Below, piece by piece: positions 8,669 through 17,353 of a stretch of 64,000 nucleotides of DNA. The translations under genes and the position numbers were made by a program. The stretch lies in assembly GCF_014960965.1 (NCBI RefSeq), contig NZ_CP063169.1, forward strand, positions 4,125,581 to 4,189,580, read 5' to 3'. Each line of letters begins with the position of its first letter. Within the stretch, counting starts at the first letter, position 1. The notes beneath the pieces were generated by a model. That model was given only the letters and a program-made list of their open reading frames with translations, ran no database searches and was not told the DNA's origin. Source of the stretch: Ruania alkalisoli (GTDB taxonomy: Bacteria > Actinomycetota > Actinomycetes > Actinomycetales > Beutenbergiaceae).

Positions 8669-10782
8669 CCGGGGTGCCTTCCGCGCAGACGCGACCTACG
8701 CCGTCGGGAACCATCGACCGCGAAGCCGTGGTGCGCCGGCACAACGTGCGCTACGCCGGCCCGTGCCCAGAATCCCCGGTCTCGGTGGGCAATGGGGAGT
8801 TCGCCGTGACTGTGGATCACACGGGCTTGCAGAGCTTCGCCGACCGGTACGAGCGCAATGCCGCCCGTTCCCGCGGGGAGGCCGCGACGCCGCTGGGGAT
8901 GCAGGCGCAGTGGGGATTCCACTGGTTCCCCAATCCGCACGGCTACCGGCTCGAGGACACAATGGAGGCGCATCCGAGTCCGCGCGGCCCCGTGAAGTAC
9001 CCGAGTGCGTACGACTTCCGGGAGTCGCGGGAGGAGTCCGAGGCCGCCGGGCGTGGGGCGGGGTACTACTACTGGACGAACCCGCAGCGGCTGCATCTGG
9101 CGCAGGTGGGGCTGCTGCTGGACGGGCGAGTCCCCGAATGGGAGGAGATCCAGGAGGCCGGCCAGGAGCTCGACCTGTGGACCGGGGTGGTCACCAGCCG
9201 GTTCCTGATCGAGGAGCACGCGGTGCAGGTCCGGACGGCGGTCGATCCGGAGCGGGACTGCCTCGCCTTCGAGATGGAGTCGGCTGTGGAGGTGGCGGAG
9301 CGTCTCGCGGTACGGGTCGCCTTCCCCTACGTGGAGGAGAGCTTCGAGGCGCCGCCGGTGTGGGACCAGCCGGAGGCGCACAGGACCGACTATCGGGCCG
9401 ACGGCGGAGCGCACGTGTGGGAGCGCACCGTGGACGAGGCGCGCTATCAGGTGCGGGCGATGGGCACGTTCTCGGTGAACGGGAGTGGGCACGAGTGGGT
9501 GCTGCGGGCGACTGAGTCGGTGCTGCGCTGTGCAGTGGAGTTCGCCCCGGAGCTGCCCGCCGACCCGATCTCCGCCCCGGGCGAGGTTCTGGTGCGTTCG
9601 GCGCGCGGCTGGGAGGACTTCTGGCGCCGCGGCGCGGCCGTGGACCTGGGCGCCAGCACGGCCGATGGGGCGCATGAGCTGGAGCGCCGGATCGTGCTCT
9701 CGCAATACCAGACGCGGGTGCACTGTTCGGGGTCGACCCCGCCACAGGAGACAGGTCTGGTGTGCAACAGCTGGGGCGGCACGTTCCACCTGGAGATGCA
9801 CTGGTGGCATGCGGCGCACTTCCCGGCGTGGGGGCGCCCGGGGCTGCTCGAGCGGAGCCTGGCTTGGTATAAGTCCATCTTGCCGGTGGCGCGGGCGGGG
9901 GCAGTCGCGCAGGGTTTCAGGGGTGCGCGCTGGCCCAAGCATGTGGGGCCGGAGGGCATCGAGAGCCCGAACGACATCGGGCCGTTACTGGTGTGGCAGC
10001 AGCCGCATGTGATCAGCTACGCGGAGCTGCTGCGTACCGGCGCCGAGGACGAGGCGGCGGTGCGGCAGCGGTACCGGGTGCTGGTGGACGAGACGGCGGA
10101 GTTCCTGGCGTCATTCGCGTTGCTCGATGGGGATGCCTACCACCTGCCACCGCCGCTCATGCCGGCGCAGGAGGTGTATGGCGCTGCGCAGACGTGGGAC
10201 CCGCTGTTCGAGGTGGCGTACGTGCGCTGGGCGCTACTGACTGCGCTGGCCTGGCGCCGGGCGGACGGCCGGGCGGAGCCTGCGCTGTGGGCGCGGGTCG
10301 CTGATGGGCTGCGGCCGGTGGTCAGCGAGGACGGTCACTACGACGCCGTGCAGCGCCCGCCCCGCACCGTCTACACCGACCACCCGGCGATGCTCGGCGC
10401 CCTCGGCGTGGTTCCCGACACCGGGGCGATCGACCACGAGGCGATGCTGCGCACCCTGGAGCGGGCGTGCGCGCAGTGGAACTGGCGCAGCGCCTGGGGC
10501 TGGGACTTCCCGATGATCGCGATGTGCGCCACCCGGCTCGGGCGGGCAGACGTTGCGCTGTCGGCCTTGCTGCGCACCGAGGACAAGAACACGCATCTGC
10601 CGAACGGACACAACCGGCAGGTTCCGCACCGGATGCCGCTGTACCTGCCGGGAAACGGGGGGCTACTGATGGCCACGGCCCTCCTGTTCGGGGGGTGGGT
10701 GGACTCCGACGGCGTTCATCGCCGGGTGGAGCTGCCGGAAGGGTGGTCCGTGGTTGCCGAGGGTTTCCCGCCTCGGCCGTGA
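8665..10782 (+). CDS. Six-hairpin (alpha/alpha)6-type glycosidase-like protein
   Basis: The 705-residue cytoplasmic protein has an N-terminal beta-sandwich-like part (about 1-250) with the phrase SVGNGEFAVTVDHTGLQ, as in GH65/GH95-type enzymes, then a helical barrel of aromatic-rich segments (HLEMHWWHAAHFPAWGRP, about residues 370-390; GARWPKHVGPEG; WNWRSAWGWDFPMIAM). Likely catalytic acids lie in the barrel but are not assigned. The closing segment LPNGHNRQVP/LYLPGNGGLLMATALL matches the end of six-hairpin glycosidases. The start overlaps the GH43-like gene by four bases. It is probably a fucosidase-, rhamnosidase- or phosphorylase-like enzyme; the specificity is not deducible. A 282-bp gap follows, ending this locus. 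Confidence 0.6.
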   Translation: MTGVPSAQTRPTPSGTIDREAVVRRHNVRYAGPCPESPVSVGNGEFAVTVDHTGLQSFADRYERNAARSRGEAATPLGMQAQWGFHWFPNPHGYRLEDTMEAHPSPRGPVKYPSAYDFRESREESEAAGRGAGYYYWTNPQRLHLAQVGLLLDGRVPEWEEIQEAGQELDLWTGVVTSRFLIEEHAVQVRTAVDPERDCLAFEMESAVEVAERLAVRVAFPYVEESFEAPPVWDQPEAHRTDYRADGGAHVWERTVDEARYQVRAMGTFSVNGSGHEWVLRATESVLRCAVEFAPELPADPISAPGEVLVRSARGWEDFWRRGAAVDLGASTADGAHELERRIVLSQYQTRVHCSGSTPPQETGLVCNSWGGTFHLEMHWWHAAHFPAWGRPGLLERSLAWYKSILPVARAGAVAQGFRGARWPKHVGPEGIESPNDIGPLLVWQQPHVISYAELLRTGAEDEAAVRQRYRVLVDETAEFLASFALLDGDAYHLPPPLMPAQEVYGAAQTWDPLFEVAYVRWALLTALAWRRADGRAEPALWARVADGLRPVVSEDGHYDAVQRPPRTVYTDHPAMLGALGVVPDTGAIDHEAMLRTLERACAQWNWRSAWGWDFPMIAMCATRLGRADVALSALLRTEDKNTHLPNGHNRQVPHRMPLYLPGNGGLLMATALLFGGWVDSDGVHRRVELPEGWSVVAEGFPPRP

Positions 10783-11064
10783 CCTCCGCGGCGAAGACCT
10801 CTTTCGCCACGCAACCACACTCGACATCGAATGCGAACCAAGCCGACGAGCCTAACGACGCCGATCCAATGCATGCGGTGCGCGTGCGCCCACGGCGTCA
10901 ACCGAGAGGACTCGTAACCCTGCGCGTGCACCGCGCCGCATAGTGCGAGTCCAGAGAAGATGGCGCCCGCACGCCGCTACGCTGTCCTCAACTCGAGCCG
11001 TGATACGGCACCACTCGCATCGACCGTACTAGCAAGGATCCCGCAACAAGCGATAGGACCTCGA
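10783..11064. other. Intergenic stretch before the STAND gene, AT content rising toward its 3' end
   Basis: No convincing gene is seen here. The frame of the downstream gene is open back to ATG 10960, but the extra N-terminal residues have no family features and no ribosome site. Base composition falls from host-like G+C to the lower G+C of the downstream gene, which suggests a transfer boundary. No repeat or integrase site was recognised. Confidence 0.4.
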
Positions 11065-13605
11065 ATGAGTTTCAGCGCCACCAGATTAACGTGCTTTGCC
11101 CTGCTCGCCGCGATGGAGCAAGACATGCGTATGAATATTCAGGAGGCGCTCGGACACAATGATACCGGGGACCTCATTCCATCGGATCGACTCGACACAG
11201 CAAACGACCGTAGGGCACGTGACGGTCTGGGTCCGACAATCGAACTACCCGGAATCCTCGCATATTTGGACTTCGCGCAGAGCTACGAAATTCTGATTGC
11301 CAACCGCACAGACCTTGCAGAGAACCTCCGTTCGAGCCTGGAGGTCATCAAGCCTTCACTCTCGAGGACTGTCGCGATACGAAATAGGGTCGCCCACACC
11401 CGACCTATGGAAATAGACGATTCGTCCTTCCTCATAGACTTAGCAAATTCAATCTCGATTGCAGGTGGCAAGCACTGGGATGAGTTGGACTCAATACTAT
11501 CCCGCCTCCGCTCCGACCCCTCTTTCGTGCTCGGACTAACCGTTAGCCTTCCCTCCGACCCTGACAGAGTTCCGCAGCACAACCTGCCAGTTCCAGACTT
11601 TGACGAGACAGGCTTCTTCGGTCGCCAGGCCGAACTTCGTCGAATAACCAAGGCAATTCGCGGCGCATATCCGGTAGTATCCATACTCGGCGACGGTGGA
11701 ATCGGGAAGACATCGATTGCATTGAAAGCAGCGTACGAATTACTAGAAGACCCGAAGCGCCCCTTCGACGCTATAGTTTGGGTAACAGCAAAAGCAACAA
11801 TCCTCACACCGAATGAAATTCGCAGGATAAATGGAGCGATCGAAACCTCGCTCGGGTTGATTAGCTCGGCCGCATCTGAACTCTCTGGAATCGACGCACC
11901 ATCTGACCCCGTCGATGAAGTGTTGACCTACATGGAGAACTTCCGGATTCTCCTTCTACTAGACAACCTAGAGACTGTCCTAGATAAGCGTCTCCGCGAT
12001 TTTCTTCTTGAGTTGCCGGTGGGAAGCAAAGTTATCGTAACTAGTCGCATCGGTCTAGGCATCGAGAACCCTGTACAACTAGGCCCTCTACCCGATGATG
12101 AATCTGCGCGCCTACTTAGAGCGCTTGCCCGTGTTCGAAACGTTCAACATCTCACCAGTCTGACCCAAGAGACCGTGGACACTCTGGCTCGGCAGATGGC
12201 GGGACATCCGGCGTTTATCCGATGGTTTGTCGCCGGCGTGCAGGCTGGTCGTCGCCCCGAAGACCTTCTGGGCAACAATGAACTGCTCCTCGACTTCTGT
12301 ATGTCCAACGTTTACGACTACTTGAGCGTGGACGCGCAGGCGGCGTTGCGTTCGATGCAGGTCTTAGCAGGCGCGAAAAATCAAGCGGAACTAGCATTCT
12401 TGAACGACTACACCGCTTCGAAAACACAGGCTGTACTATTAGAGTTACTCACGACCAACTTCACGGCAATGTCCAGCCAGGGATCGGGCTACTCGCTAGA
12501 CACCGCTTATGAACTCTCGGAGTTCTCGAGACAATACTTGGATAAACACCATCCTGTGGAATCGGAGGAACGTTCGTGGCTTCTGCAGCGAGCTGAGGAA
12601 CTGCGTGATCTCGGAATGGAGATGGCGGCCGCGAATACCGCGTCTCCGTATTCAGCATCGAGCGTGCATGTGCGGGGGCCCGGCGACTTCCATGCGGCGG
12701 GAATTCTCCGCACCGCCATAGCGGTAGCACTTACCGACGTCGGTGGCGCTTTGGAACACTGCGTTGAAGCGCAACTATTGGCGCCCGGTTACTATGAGGC
12801 GTGGCGTGTCGAAGGATTTGTACGGTCGATCGATCGCGACCAAAGTGGAGCGCAGGCTGCCTTTGACCGAGCACTGGAGCTTGCCCCCGAATCGCCCGCA
12901 GCCCTGTTTCATGCTGGCACATTCTTGCTCGACAAGGTCGGCGATGCGGGCGCAGCCCTCACCCTTCTCCAACGGGCGGCGCGTAACGATCCTGAGAGTT
13001 CGGAGGTAGCGGGCCAAGTCGCCTGGGCTCACTTTTGCCTAGGCGACATGTCCTCGACTGTTGACGTCTGTACTCAAATCGCTACAAAGCAGGCAGCGAG
13101 TAGTTCGCACCGAAGAGTGGCGTTTGATCTCGCTCTACACGCAATCCAGTCAGCGGTTGGACACTTTCGCAGCAATGAGCAGTTCGACGATGCCGTCGAA
13201 CATGTTGAGCTGGGCGTCGAGCTCGCTGAGGCGGTAGACCCAAGATTAATCGAGGGCGTCGCTTCTGACCGCTTGATTGCGTTGCGGGACGTCTCGAATT
13301 CTCTTGCACACCAGAGCATCGACTACGCTGCTCGCCAAGCTGCACAGTTCACTACGAGAATTAGCGATATCCTTGCCTTCAACTTGACTAACAGTGTCCG
13401 GAGATCCGGCTCAGTTCACGCCTTGGTGCCTGACAAGGGTTTTGGATTCGTAACCTCTACGAAGACGAAGTACTTCTTCCATATATCCGATCTGCATGAT
13501 CGTTCTGACTGGGAATCCTTGACTGAAGGGGCTGAATGCGTATTCGAGCCGACTGAGACCGCGAAAGGCCCCAGGGCGAGGAGGCTGCGCCTAGTCAGCG
13601 TATGA
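11065..13605 (+). CDS. HEPN-STAND NTPase-TPR-cold-shock-domain protein (putative defence protein)
   Basis: The 846-residue protein (from ATG 11065) has four parts. Residues about 1-130 look like a Swt1-type HEPN domain with the RNase-like motif R106-N-R-V-A-H111. Residues about 185-480 form a STAND/NB-ARC NTPase: FGRQAEL entry motif, Walker A GDGGIGKTS (Lys215), Walker B ILLLLDN, sensor GSKVIVTSRIG, then a winged-helix-like arm. Residues about 555-690 read as tetratricopeptide helices (GAQAAFDRALELAPESPAALFHAGTF split over two repeats). Residues 781-846 are a cold-shock domain with RNP-1-like KGFGFV and RNP-2-like YFFHIS. STAND proteins with HEPN effectors are known abortive-infection sensors; here the cold-shock domain could be the nucleic-acid sensor (inference). 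The gene is clearly richer in A/T-ending codons (ata, tta, aat, cta) than its neighbours, a sign of transfer. It stands alone between metabolic genes. Confidence 0.8.
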   Translation: MSFSATRLTCFALLAAMEQDMRMNIQEALGHNDTGDLIPSDRLDTANDRRARDGLGPTIELPGILAYLDFAQSYEILIANRTDLAENLRSSLEVIKPSLSRTVAIRNRVAHTRPMEIDDSSFLIDLANSISIAGGKHWDELDSILSRLRSDPSFVLGLTVSLPSDPDRVPQHNLPVPDFDETGFFGRQAELRRITKAIRGAYPVVSILGDGGIGKTSIALKAAYELLEDPKRPFDAIVWVTAKATILTPNEIRRINGAIETSLGLISSAASELSGIDAPSDPVDEVLTYMENFRILLLLDNLETVLDKRLRDFLLELPVGSKVIVTSRIGLGIENPVQLGPLPDDESARLLRALARVRNVQHLTSLTQETVDTLARQMAGHPAFIRWFVAGVQAGRRPEDLLGNNELLLDFCMSNVYDYLSVDAQAALRSMQVLAGAKNQAELAFLNDYTASKTQAVLLELLTTNFTAMSSQGSGYSLDTAYELSEFSRQYLDKHHPVESEERSWLLQRAEELRDLGMEMAAANTASPYSASSVHVRGPGDFHAAGILRTAIAVALTDVGGALEHCVEAQLLAPGYYEAWRVEGFVRSIDRDQSGAQAAFDRALELAPESPAALFHAGTFLLDKVGDAGAALTLLQRAARNDPESSEVAGQVAWAHFCLGDMSSTVDVCTQIATKQAASSSHRRVAFDLALHAIQSAVGHFRSNEQFDDAVEHVELGVELAEAVDPRLIEGVASDRLIALRDVSNSLAHQSIDYAARQAAQFTTRISDILAFNLTNSVRRSGSVHALVPDKGFGFVTSTKTKYFFHISDLHDRSDWESLTEGAECVFEPTETAKGPRARRLRLVSV

Positions 13606-13781
13606 CTTTCGCATTCCCGCTGACCGCAGGGTCTCGCCGTTCCACACTCCTACGATTGCGCGCTTGCCAGCCCCCACCCCCCGCACGGCCGAATGTCCGG
13701 GCGTTGTGCGTTTGATGCACGTTTGATACAGAAGTGTCCTGGTAGCTCCCCCTATCGAAGAGCAGTGAGTTTTGCTCTGCG

Positions 13782-14753
13782 CTAGGCGATCAACTGTTCT
13801 GCCGTCCTCGCATCGGTGATCAACGTCGTCACCCATCCCCCCGCGAGCGCCCCCCGCACGGGGCCGATCTTCCGTTCACCACCAGCAATGCCGATCCTGC
13901 GCGGGATCCGTCGGAAATCATCGATCGGTATCGAGATGGTGCGCGCGTCCACATCCCCCTCGATCGCCGACCCGTCCAGGCGGAACACCCGGTGGCAGAT
14001 GTCGCCCACTGCCCCGTCGGCGAGCAGCGTCTCCCGATCCGAGGCATCGAAGGCATTCCCGCTCTCGGCCAGCAGGTCGCTCGGGTCGATGCTGCCGATC
14101 CCCACCACCGCAGCCGTCAGCTCGCGCCAGCGTTCCATCACCGCCTGCAGACCGGGCTCGCGCAGCAGACTGTCACGGGTACCCCGATCGGCCACCACCC
14201 CCGGCGCCTGCACGTAGTACGCCTGACCGCCGAGCATCCGCGCCAGCTCGCTCGCGAGCCGCTGCGCCTGCGTCTGCACCTCCGGCACCCCGATTCCGCC
14301 CAGCAGCTGCACCACTTCGCTCACGGTCGGGTTCACGGCCGGGCGCATCCGATCCACGGTCGCCAGCAGCGTCTGGCTCCACGAGGCGATGCCCACGCGA
14401 TCGGCCCCGGTGAACGCCGTCTCCAGGTACGCGGCCCCCGCTCCCCCGATGGCCGCGATCTGCTCGGCCTCGTCGGCGTCGTCCTCGACATCCACGATCA
14501 CCGCCTCCGCCAAGCCGAACGCGCGCTCCAGCTCGCCCTCGAGCTCGGTGTGCAGCCCCGGCGCGATACTGACCGTCGTGCGCACCACCCCGAGCTGTGC
14601 GGCGCGCTTGAGCAGCCGTGAGACCTTCGCCTGCGAGAGCCCGAGGGCGTCGGCGATCTGCGCCTGCCGCACCCCTTGCTCGTGGTACATCACCGCCACC
14701 TTCGTCAGCTGCCGTAGCTGCACGTCGATCGGCGGACCGTATCGTGAGGGCAT
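13782..14753 (-). CDS. SorC-family sugar-binding transcriptional regulator
   Basis: The 323-residue protein has an N-terminal helix-turn-helix (VRQAQIADALGLSQAKVSRLLKRA, split here as two halves of one motif) and a C-terminal NagB/DeoR-like sugar-phosphate-binding domain (TVSEVVQLLGGIG; GIGSIDPSDLLAESG; VGDICHRVFRLDG; GGERKIGPVRGAL), the order found in SorC/DeoR-type regulators. The start is put at 14753 because AAGGAG lies directly upstream; an ATG 36 bp earlier has no such site. The gene is divergent from a dehydrogenase gene across 112 bp that hold a palindrome. It probably senses a phosphorylated sugar and controls itself and the divergent operon. Confidence 0.88.
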   Translation of the reverse strand: MPSRYGPPIDVQLRQLTKVAVMYHEQGVRQAQIADALGLSQAKVSRLLKRAAQLGVVRTTVSIAPGLHTELEGELERAFGLAEAVIVDVEDDADEAEQIAAIGGAGAAYLETAFTGADRVGIASWSQTLLATVDRMRPAVNPTVSEVVQLLGGIGVPEVQTQAQRLASELARMLGGQAYYVQAPGVVADRGTRDSLLREPGLQAVMERWRELTAAVVGIGSIDPSDLLAESGNAFDASDRETLLADGAVGDICHRVFRLDGSAIEGDVDARTISIPIDDFRRIPRRIGIAGGERKIGPVRGALAGGWVTTLITDARTAEQLIA

Positions 14754-14783
14754 CACTGCTCCTTCCCCAAGAAGTGCAAGCAT

Positions 14784-14830
14784 ATTCACAGATGAATGAA
14801 TTGCGCCAGTGGGTGCCGCGCGGCTAGGCT
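14784..14830 (+). promoter_or_regulatory. Divergent control region: palindrome plus candidate promoter
   Basis: ATTCA-N4-TGAAT (14784-14797) is a perfect short palindrome and a candidate SorC operator. TTGCGC (14801-14806) and TAGGCT (14825-14830), spaced by 18 bp, form a possible promoter for the plus-strand dehydrogenase, whose ATG follows 36 bp later behind GAAGGAG. Confidence 0.4.
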
Positions 14831-14865
14831 CGAACCCGCTATCTCACCACGAAGGAGTGTCGACG

Positions 14866-15696
14866 ATGATCGTCGGAGTCACCGGCAGCTCGGGCAAGCT
14901 CGGCAGCGCCACCATGACCCACCTGCGCGAGCACGGACACCACGTCATCGGCTTCGACCGGCACGGCTCTGTCGGCTTCGACTTCACCCAGGTCGACCTC
15001 GGCGATTACGGCCAGATCCTCGACGCCCTGCTCGGCGTCACCGCACGCCACGGCGGGCTCGACGCACTCGTCCACCTCGCCGCCATCCCGGTCAACGGCA
15101 TCGTGCCCGACGCCGCCACCTTCGACGCCAACGTCAGCGCCACCTTCCACACCCTCTTCGCCGCGCACCGCGCCGGCATCCGCAACGTCGTCTTCGCCTC
15201 CAGCATCACCGCCATGGGATTCCCCTTCGAGCAGGCCCCACCGTCCCTCCCAGTGGACGAGACCTTCACCCGCGCGCACAACACCTACGGGCTCGGCAAG
15301 GTGGCCGAAGAAGCGATCGCCGCCCAGCTCACCGGCTGGACCGACGGCGCCTCACTCACCGCCCTGCGCTTCACCAACGTGGTCGCACCCGATGAGTACG
15401 CCACCTTCGAACGCGCCGGCGACCCCGCCTACCGGCGCGACCTGCTCGGCTCCTGGATCGACTCCCGCGACGGCGCCCTCGCCGTCCGCCTCGCCCTCGA
15501 AGCGCCCGCCCCGGGCTTCCGCGTCTACAACGTCGCCCACCCTGAATCCGGCAACAGCAGCCCCTCGGCCGAGGTGGCCGAGCGCTGGTTCCCCGGCACC
15601 CCCGTGGCCGGCGACCTCGGCGAGCACGAGTCCTTGATGTCCACCCGCAAGATCCAGCGCGAGCTCGGCTTCGCCGCCCAGCACAACTGGCGCTGA
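14866..15696 (+). CDS. NAD(P)-dependent epimerase/dehydratase-family oxidoreductase (extended SDR)
   Basis: The 276-residue cytoplasmic protein starts with a Rossmann fingerprint (GVTGSSGKLG, residues 4-13) and continues with the extended-SDR signatures HLAAIPVNG, FASSITAMG and the catalytic YGLGK (Tyr-x3-Lys). Start chosen at ATG 14866 for its GAAGGAG site. Members act on nucleotide sugars or on free aldose/uronate (uronate dehydrogenase is a near relative), and the small size favours a free sugar or uronate. It is divergent from a SorC regulator and followed after 28 bp by a LacI regulator, which suggests a small controlled catabolic step. Substrate unassigned. Confidence 0.8.
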   Translation: MIVGVTGSSGKLGSATMTHLREHGHHVIGFDRHGSVGFDFTQVDLGDYGQILDALLGVTARHGGLDALVHLAAIPVNGIVPDAATFDANVSATFHTLFAAHRAGIRNVVFASSITAMGFPFEQAPPSLPVDETFTRAHNTYGLGKVAEEAIAAQLTGWTDGASLTALRFTNVVAPDEYATFERAGDPAYRRDLLGSWIDSRDGALAVRLALEAPAPGFRVYNVAHPESGNSSPSAEVAERWFPGTPVAGDLGEHESLMSTRKIQRELGFAAQHNWR

Positions 15697-15724
15697 GTAC
15701 GCTCGGGCGGATGGAGAACAGGGC

Positions 15725-16729
15725 GTGAGCAGGGTCGGCATCCGCGATGTCGCCGCCCACGCCGGTGTCGGGATCGGGACAGTCTCGAACTACCTCAACC
15801 ACCCCGAACGCGTCTCCCCCGAGACCGCGGGCCGCATCGCCGCCGCCATCGACACCCTCGGTTTCGTGCCCAGCCAGGCCGGCCGGCAACTGCGTTCGGG
15901 CACCAGCCGCGTGATCGGCTACCTCGCCCCCGACATCTCCAACCCGTACTTCACCGAGATCGCCGAGAGCGTCGAACAGGGCGCCTCCACGCGCAACATC
16001 TCCGTGTTCTTCGCCGACTCCCACCGCAGCCGCTCCCGGGAGGACGCCTACCTCTCCGTCTTCGAAGAGCACCGCGTGCTCGGCCTGCTCGTGTCCTCAC
16101 ACGAGCCGATCGAAGACCGGTTGGCACAGGTGCGCAGGCGAGGGACGCCGTCGGTTCTCGTGGGCCAGCAGGCCCACCACCCGGAGCAGCCCTCGATTTC
16201 CGTGGACGACGTTTCCGGCGGCCGGCAGGCGGCCGCCCACCTGATCGATATCGGACGGCGGAGCCTCGCCTTCGTCGGTGGCCCCCTGACCATCGCCCAG
16301 GTCGCCGCCCGCCTCACCGGGGCGAGCGCCGCCGTCAACGGGAGCGGAGCCGGCCTGGAAATCATCGACACCGCCGACCGCACCGTCCACAGCGGGCAGG
16401 AGGTGGGCCGTGCGCTCCTGGAACGCACCCCCGAGCGGCGACCGGACGCCGTCCTGGCCGTGAACGACCTCGTCGCACTGGGTCTGATGCAGGCGCTGGT
16501 GCACGGCGGCGTGCGGGTGCCCGAGGACGTCGCGATCGTCGGCTACGACGACAACGAGTTCGCCGAGGCCTCCCTCATCCCGCTCACCAGCGTGCGCAGC
16601 CGGCACGAGGAGTTCGGGCCGACCATGATCGACCTGCTGTTCGAGGCAATCGCTGGGGAGTTCTCCGGGCAGGTGCACCGCACGTTCGAGCCGGCGCTGG
16701 TGGTGCGGGCGAGCACGAGTGGAGGCTGA
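15725..16729 (+). CDS. LacI-family transcriptional regulator
   Basis: The 334-residue protein starts at a GTG preceded by GGAGAACAGG. Residues 5-25 are the LacI helix-turn-helix (IRDVAAHAGVGIGTVSNYLN) with hinge helix, followed by a periplasmic-binding-protein-like effector domain (VIGYLAPDISNPYFTEIA; AILGYDDNEF-type motif as VAIVGYDDNEFAEASLIPL). It follows the dehydrogenase by 28 bp and is probably co-transcribed with it. The effector sugar is unknown. Confidence 0.92.
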   Translation: MSRVGIRDVAAHAGVGIGTVSNYLNHPERVSPETAGRIAAAIDTLGFVPSQAGRQLRSGTSRVIGYLAPDISNPYFTEIAESVEQGASTRNISVFFADSHRSRSREDAYLSVFEEHRVLGLLVSSHEPIEDRLAQVRRRGTPSVLVGQQAHHPEQPSISVDDVSGGRQAAAHLIDIGRRSLAFVGGPLTIAQVAARLTGASAAVNGSGAGLEIIDTADRTVHSGQEVGRALLERTPERRPDAVLAVNDLVALGLMQALVHGGVRVPEDVAIVGYDDNEFAEASLIPLTSVRSRHEEFGPTMIDLLFEAIAGEFSGQVHRTFEPALVVRASTSGG

Positions 16730-16768
16730 CGCTCCTGAGGGCCCTCGAGGGAAGTGGAGCCCAGCGCT

Positions 16769-16809
16769 GATAACATTATCAACGCCGAACCATCGCTGAG
16801 AATGTTATC
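16769..16809 (+). promoter_or_regulatory. Two operator-like sites, GATAA-N2-TTATC and a near copy
   Basis: GATAACATTATC (16769-16780) is a palindrome with a two-base centre, followed by AACG. A second site, GAGAATGTTATC (16798-16809), also followed by AACG, lies 29 bp downstream in the same orientation. They sit upstream of a decayed ATPase reading frame and may be the relic operator of the lost toxin-antitoxin-like locus. Confidence 0.35.
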
Positions 16810-16839
16810 AACGTGCGCACCGCAGCCAACTGGTACGCC

Positions 16840-17145
16840 AGCGCGGTCAACACGATCACTGAAGATCAAGTACTCACCGGCTGGGAAGCGGCCGTTCCAG
16901 AGGCGGTCGCTCACGTCGAGCGGATCCTCGAAAGGCTCCCCGCCCGCGAGCGTGCGTTCGTCGGAGCCATGGCCGCCTTACCCAAACCGGAGCGTACGCT
17001 CACGTGCATCGCTCGGGAGATGGGACTCGCAAAGCACACCGACGCCGGCCCCACGTCACAGCGCCTCGACGCCGTCCGCAGGATCATCACCCGTGGCAAG
17101 CCGTACACATTTCGCCCGCCGGGCCGTCGAGGCGTACGTCGTCGC
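16840..17145 (+). pseudogene. C-terminal fragment of a bacterial AAA-type ATPase
   Basis: The frame encodes a winged-helix tail like that of chromosomally encoded bacterial AAA ATPases: RILERLPARERAFVGAMAAL, then TLTCIAREMG, DAGPTSQRLD, and ITRGKPYTF. Near 17110 the expected continuation (RRAVEAYV) lies in another frame, so there is one small indel. Everything N-terminal, including the Walker motifs, is missing, and the 3' end runs antisense into the decayed nucleotidyltransferase gene. This is a gene remnant and is unlikely to make a working product. Confidence 0.5.
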
Positions 17146-17353
17146 GCCGGTCTCGATGTGGATGATGAGGTCGATATCCTCGGTCGGGCGTGTTGACCGG
17201 CATTTCGGCAAGCAGCACGTGCGCCTGAACCATGAGCCCTCCGATCAGCGTCCACGAGCCCGCGGAGGTCTCGTTCGCCAGCTCGAACAGACGCGGCCAC
17301 GGCGCACCCAGCTCGCTCGGCGAGATCGGCAGCACGACAAGCGAGCGGGTCAC
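17056..17353 (-). pseudogene. Frameshifted, truncated AbiEii-like nucleotidyltransferase (toxin) remnant
   Basis: The GTG start overlaps the stop of the upstream HTH gene by four bases (GTGA). The first about 55 residues contain SWTLIGGLMVQAHVLL, the N-terminal signature of AbiEii-like nucleotidyltransferases. The next motif, RPTEDIDLIIHIETG, with its catalytic-type D-x-D, is found only after a shift of one base around 17180-17190. Soon after (about 17130) homology ends and the frame stops at 17058, antisense to the ATPase fragment. The toxin is therefore broken twice, by a frameshift and by truncation. Confidence 0.6.
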
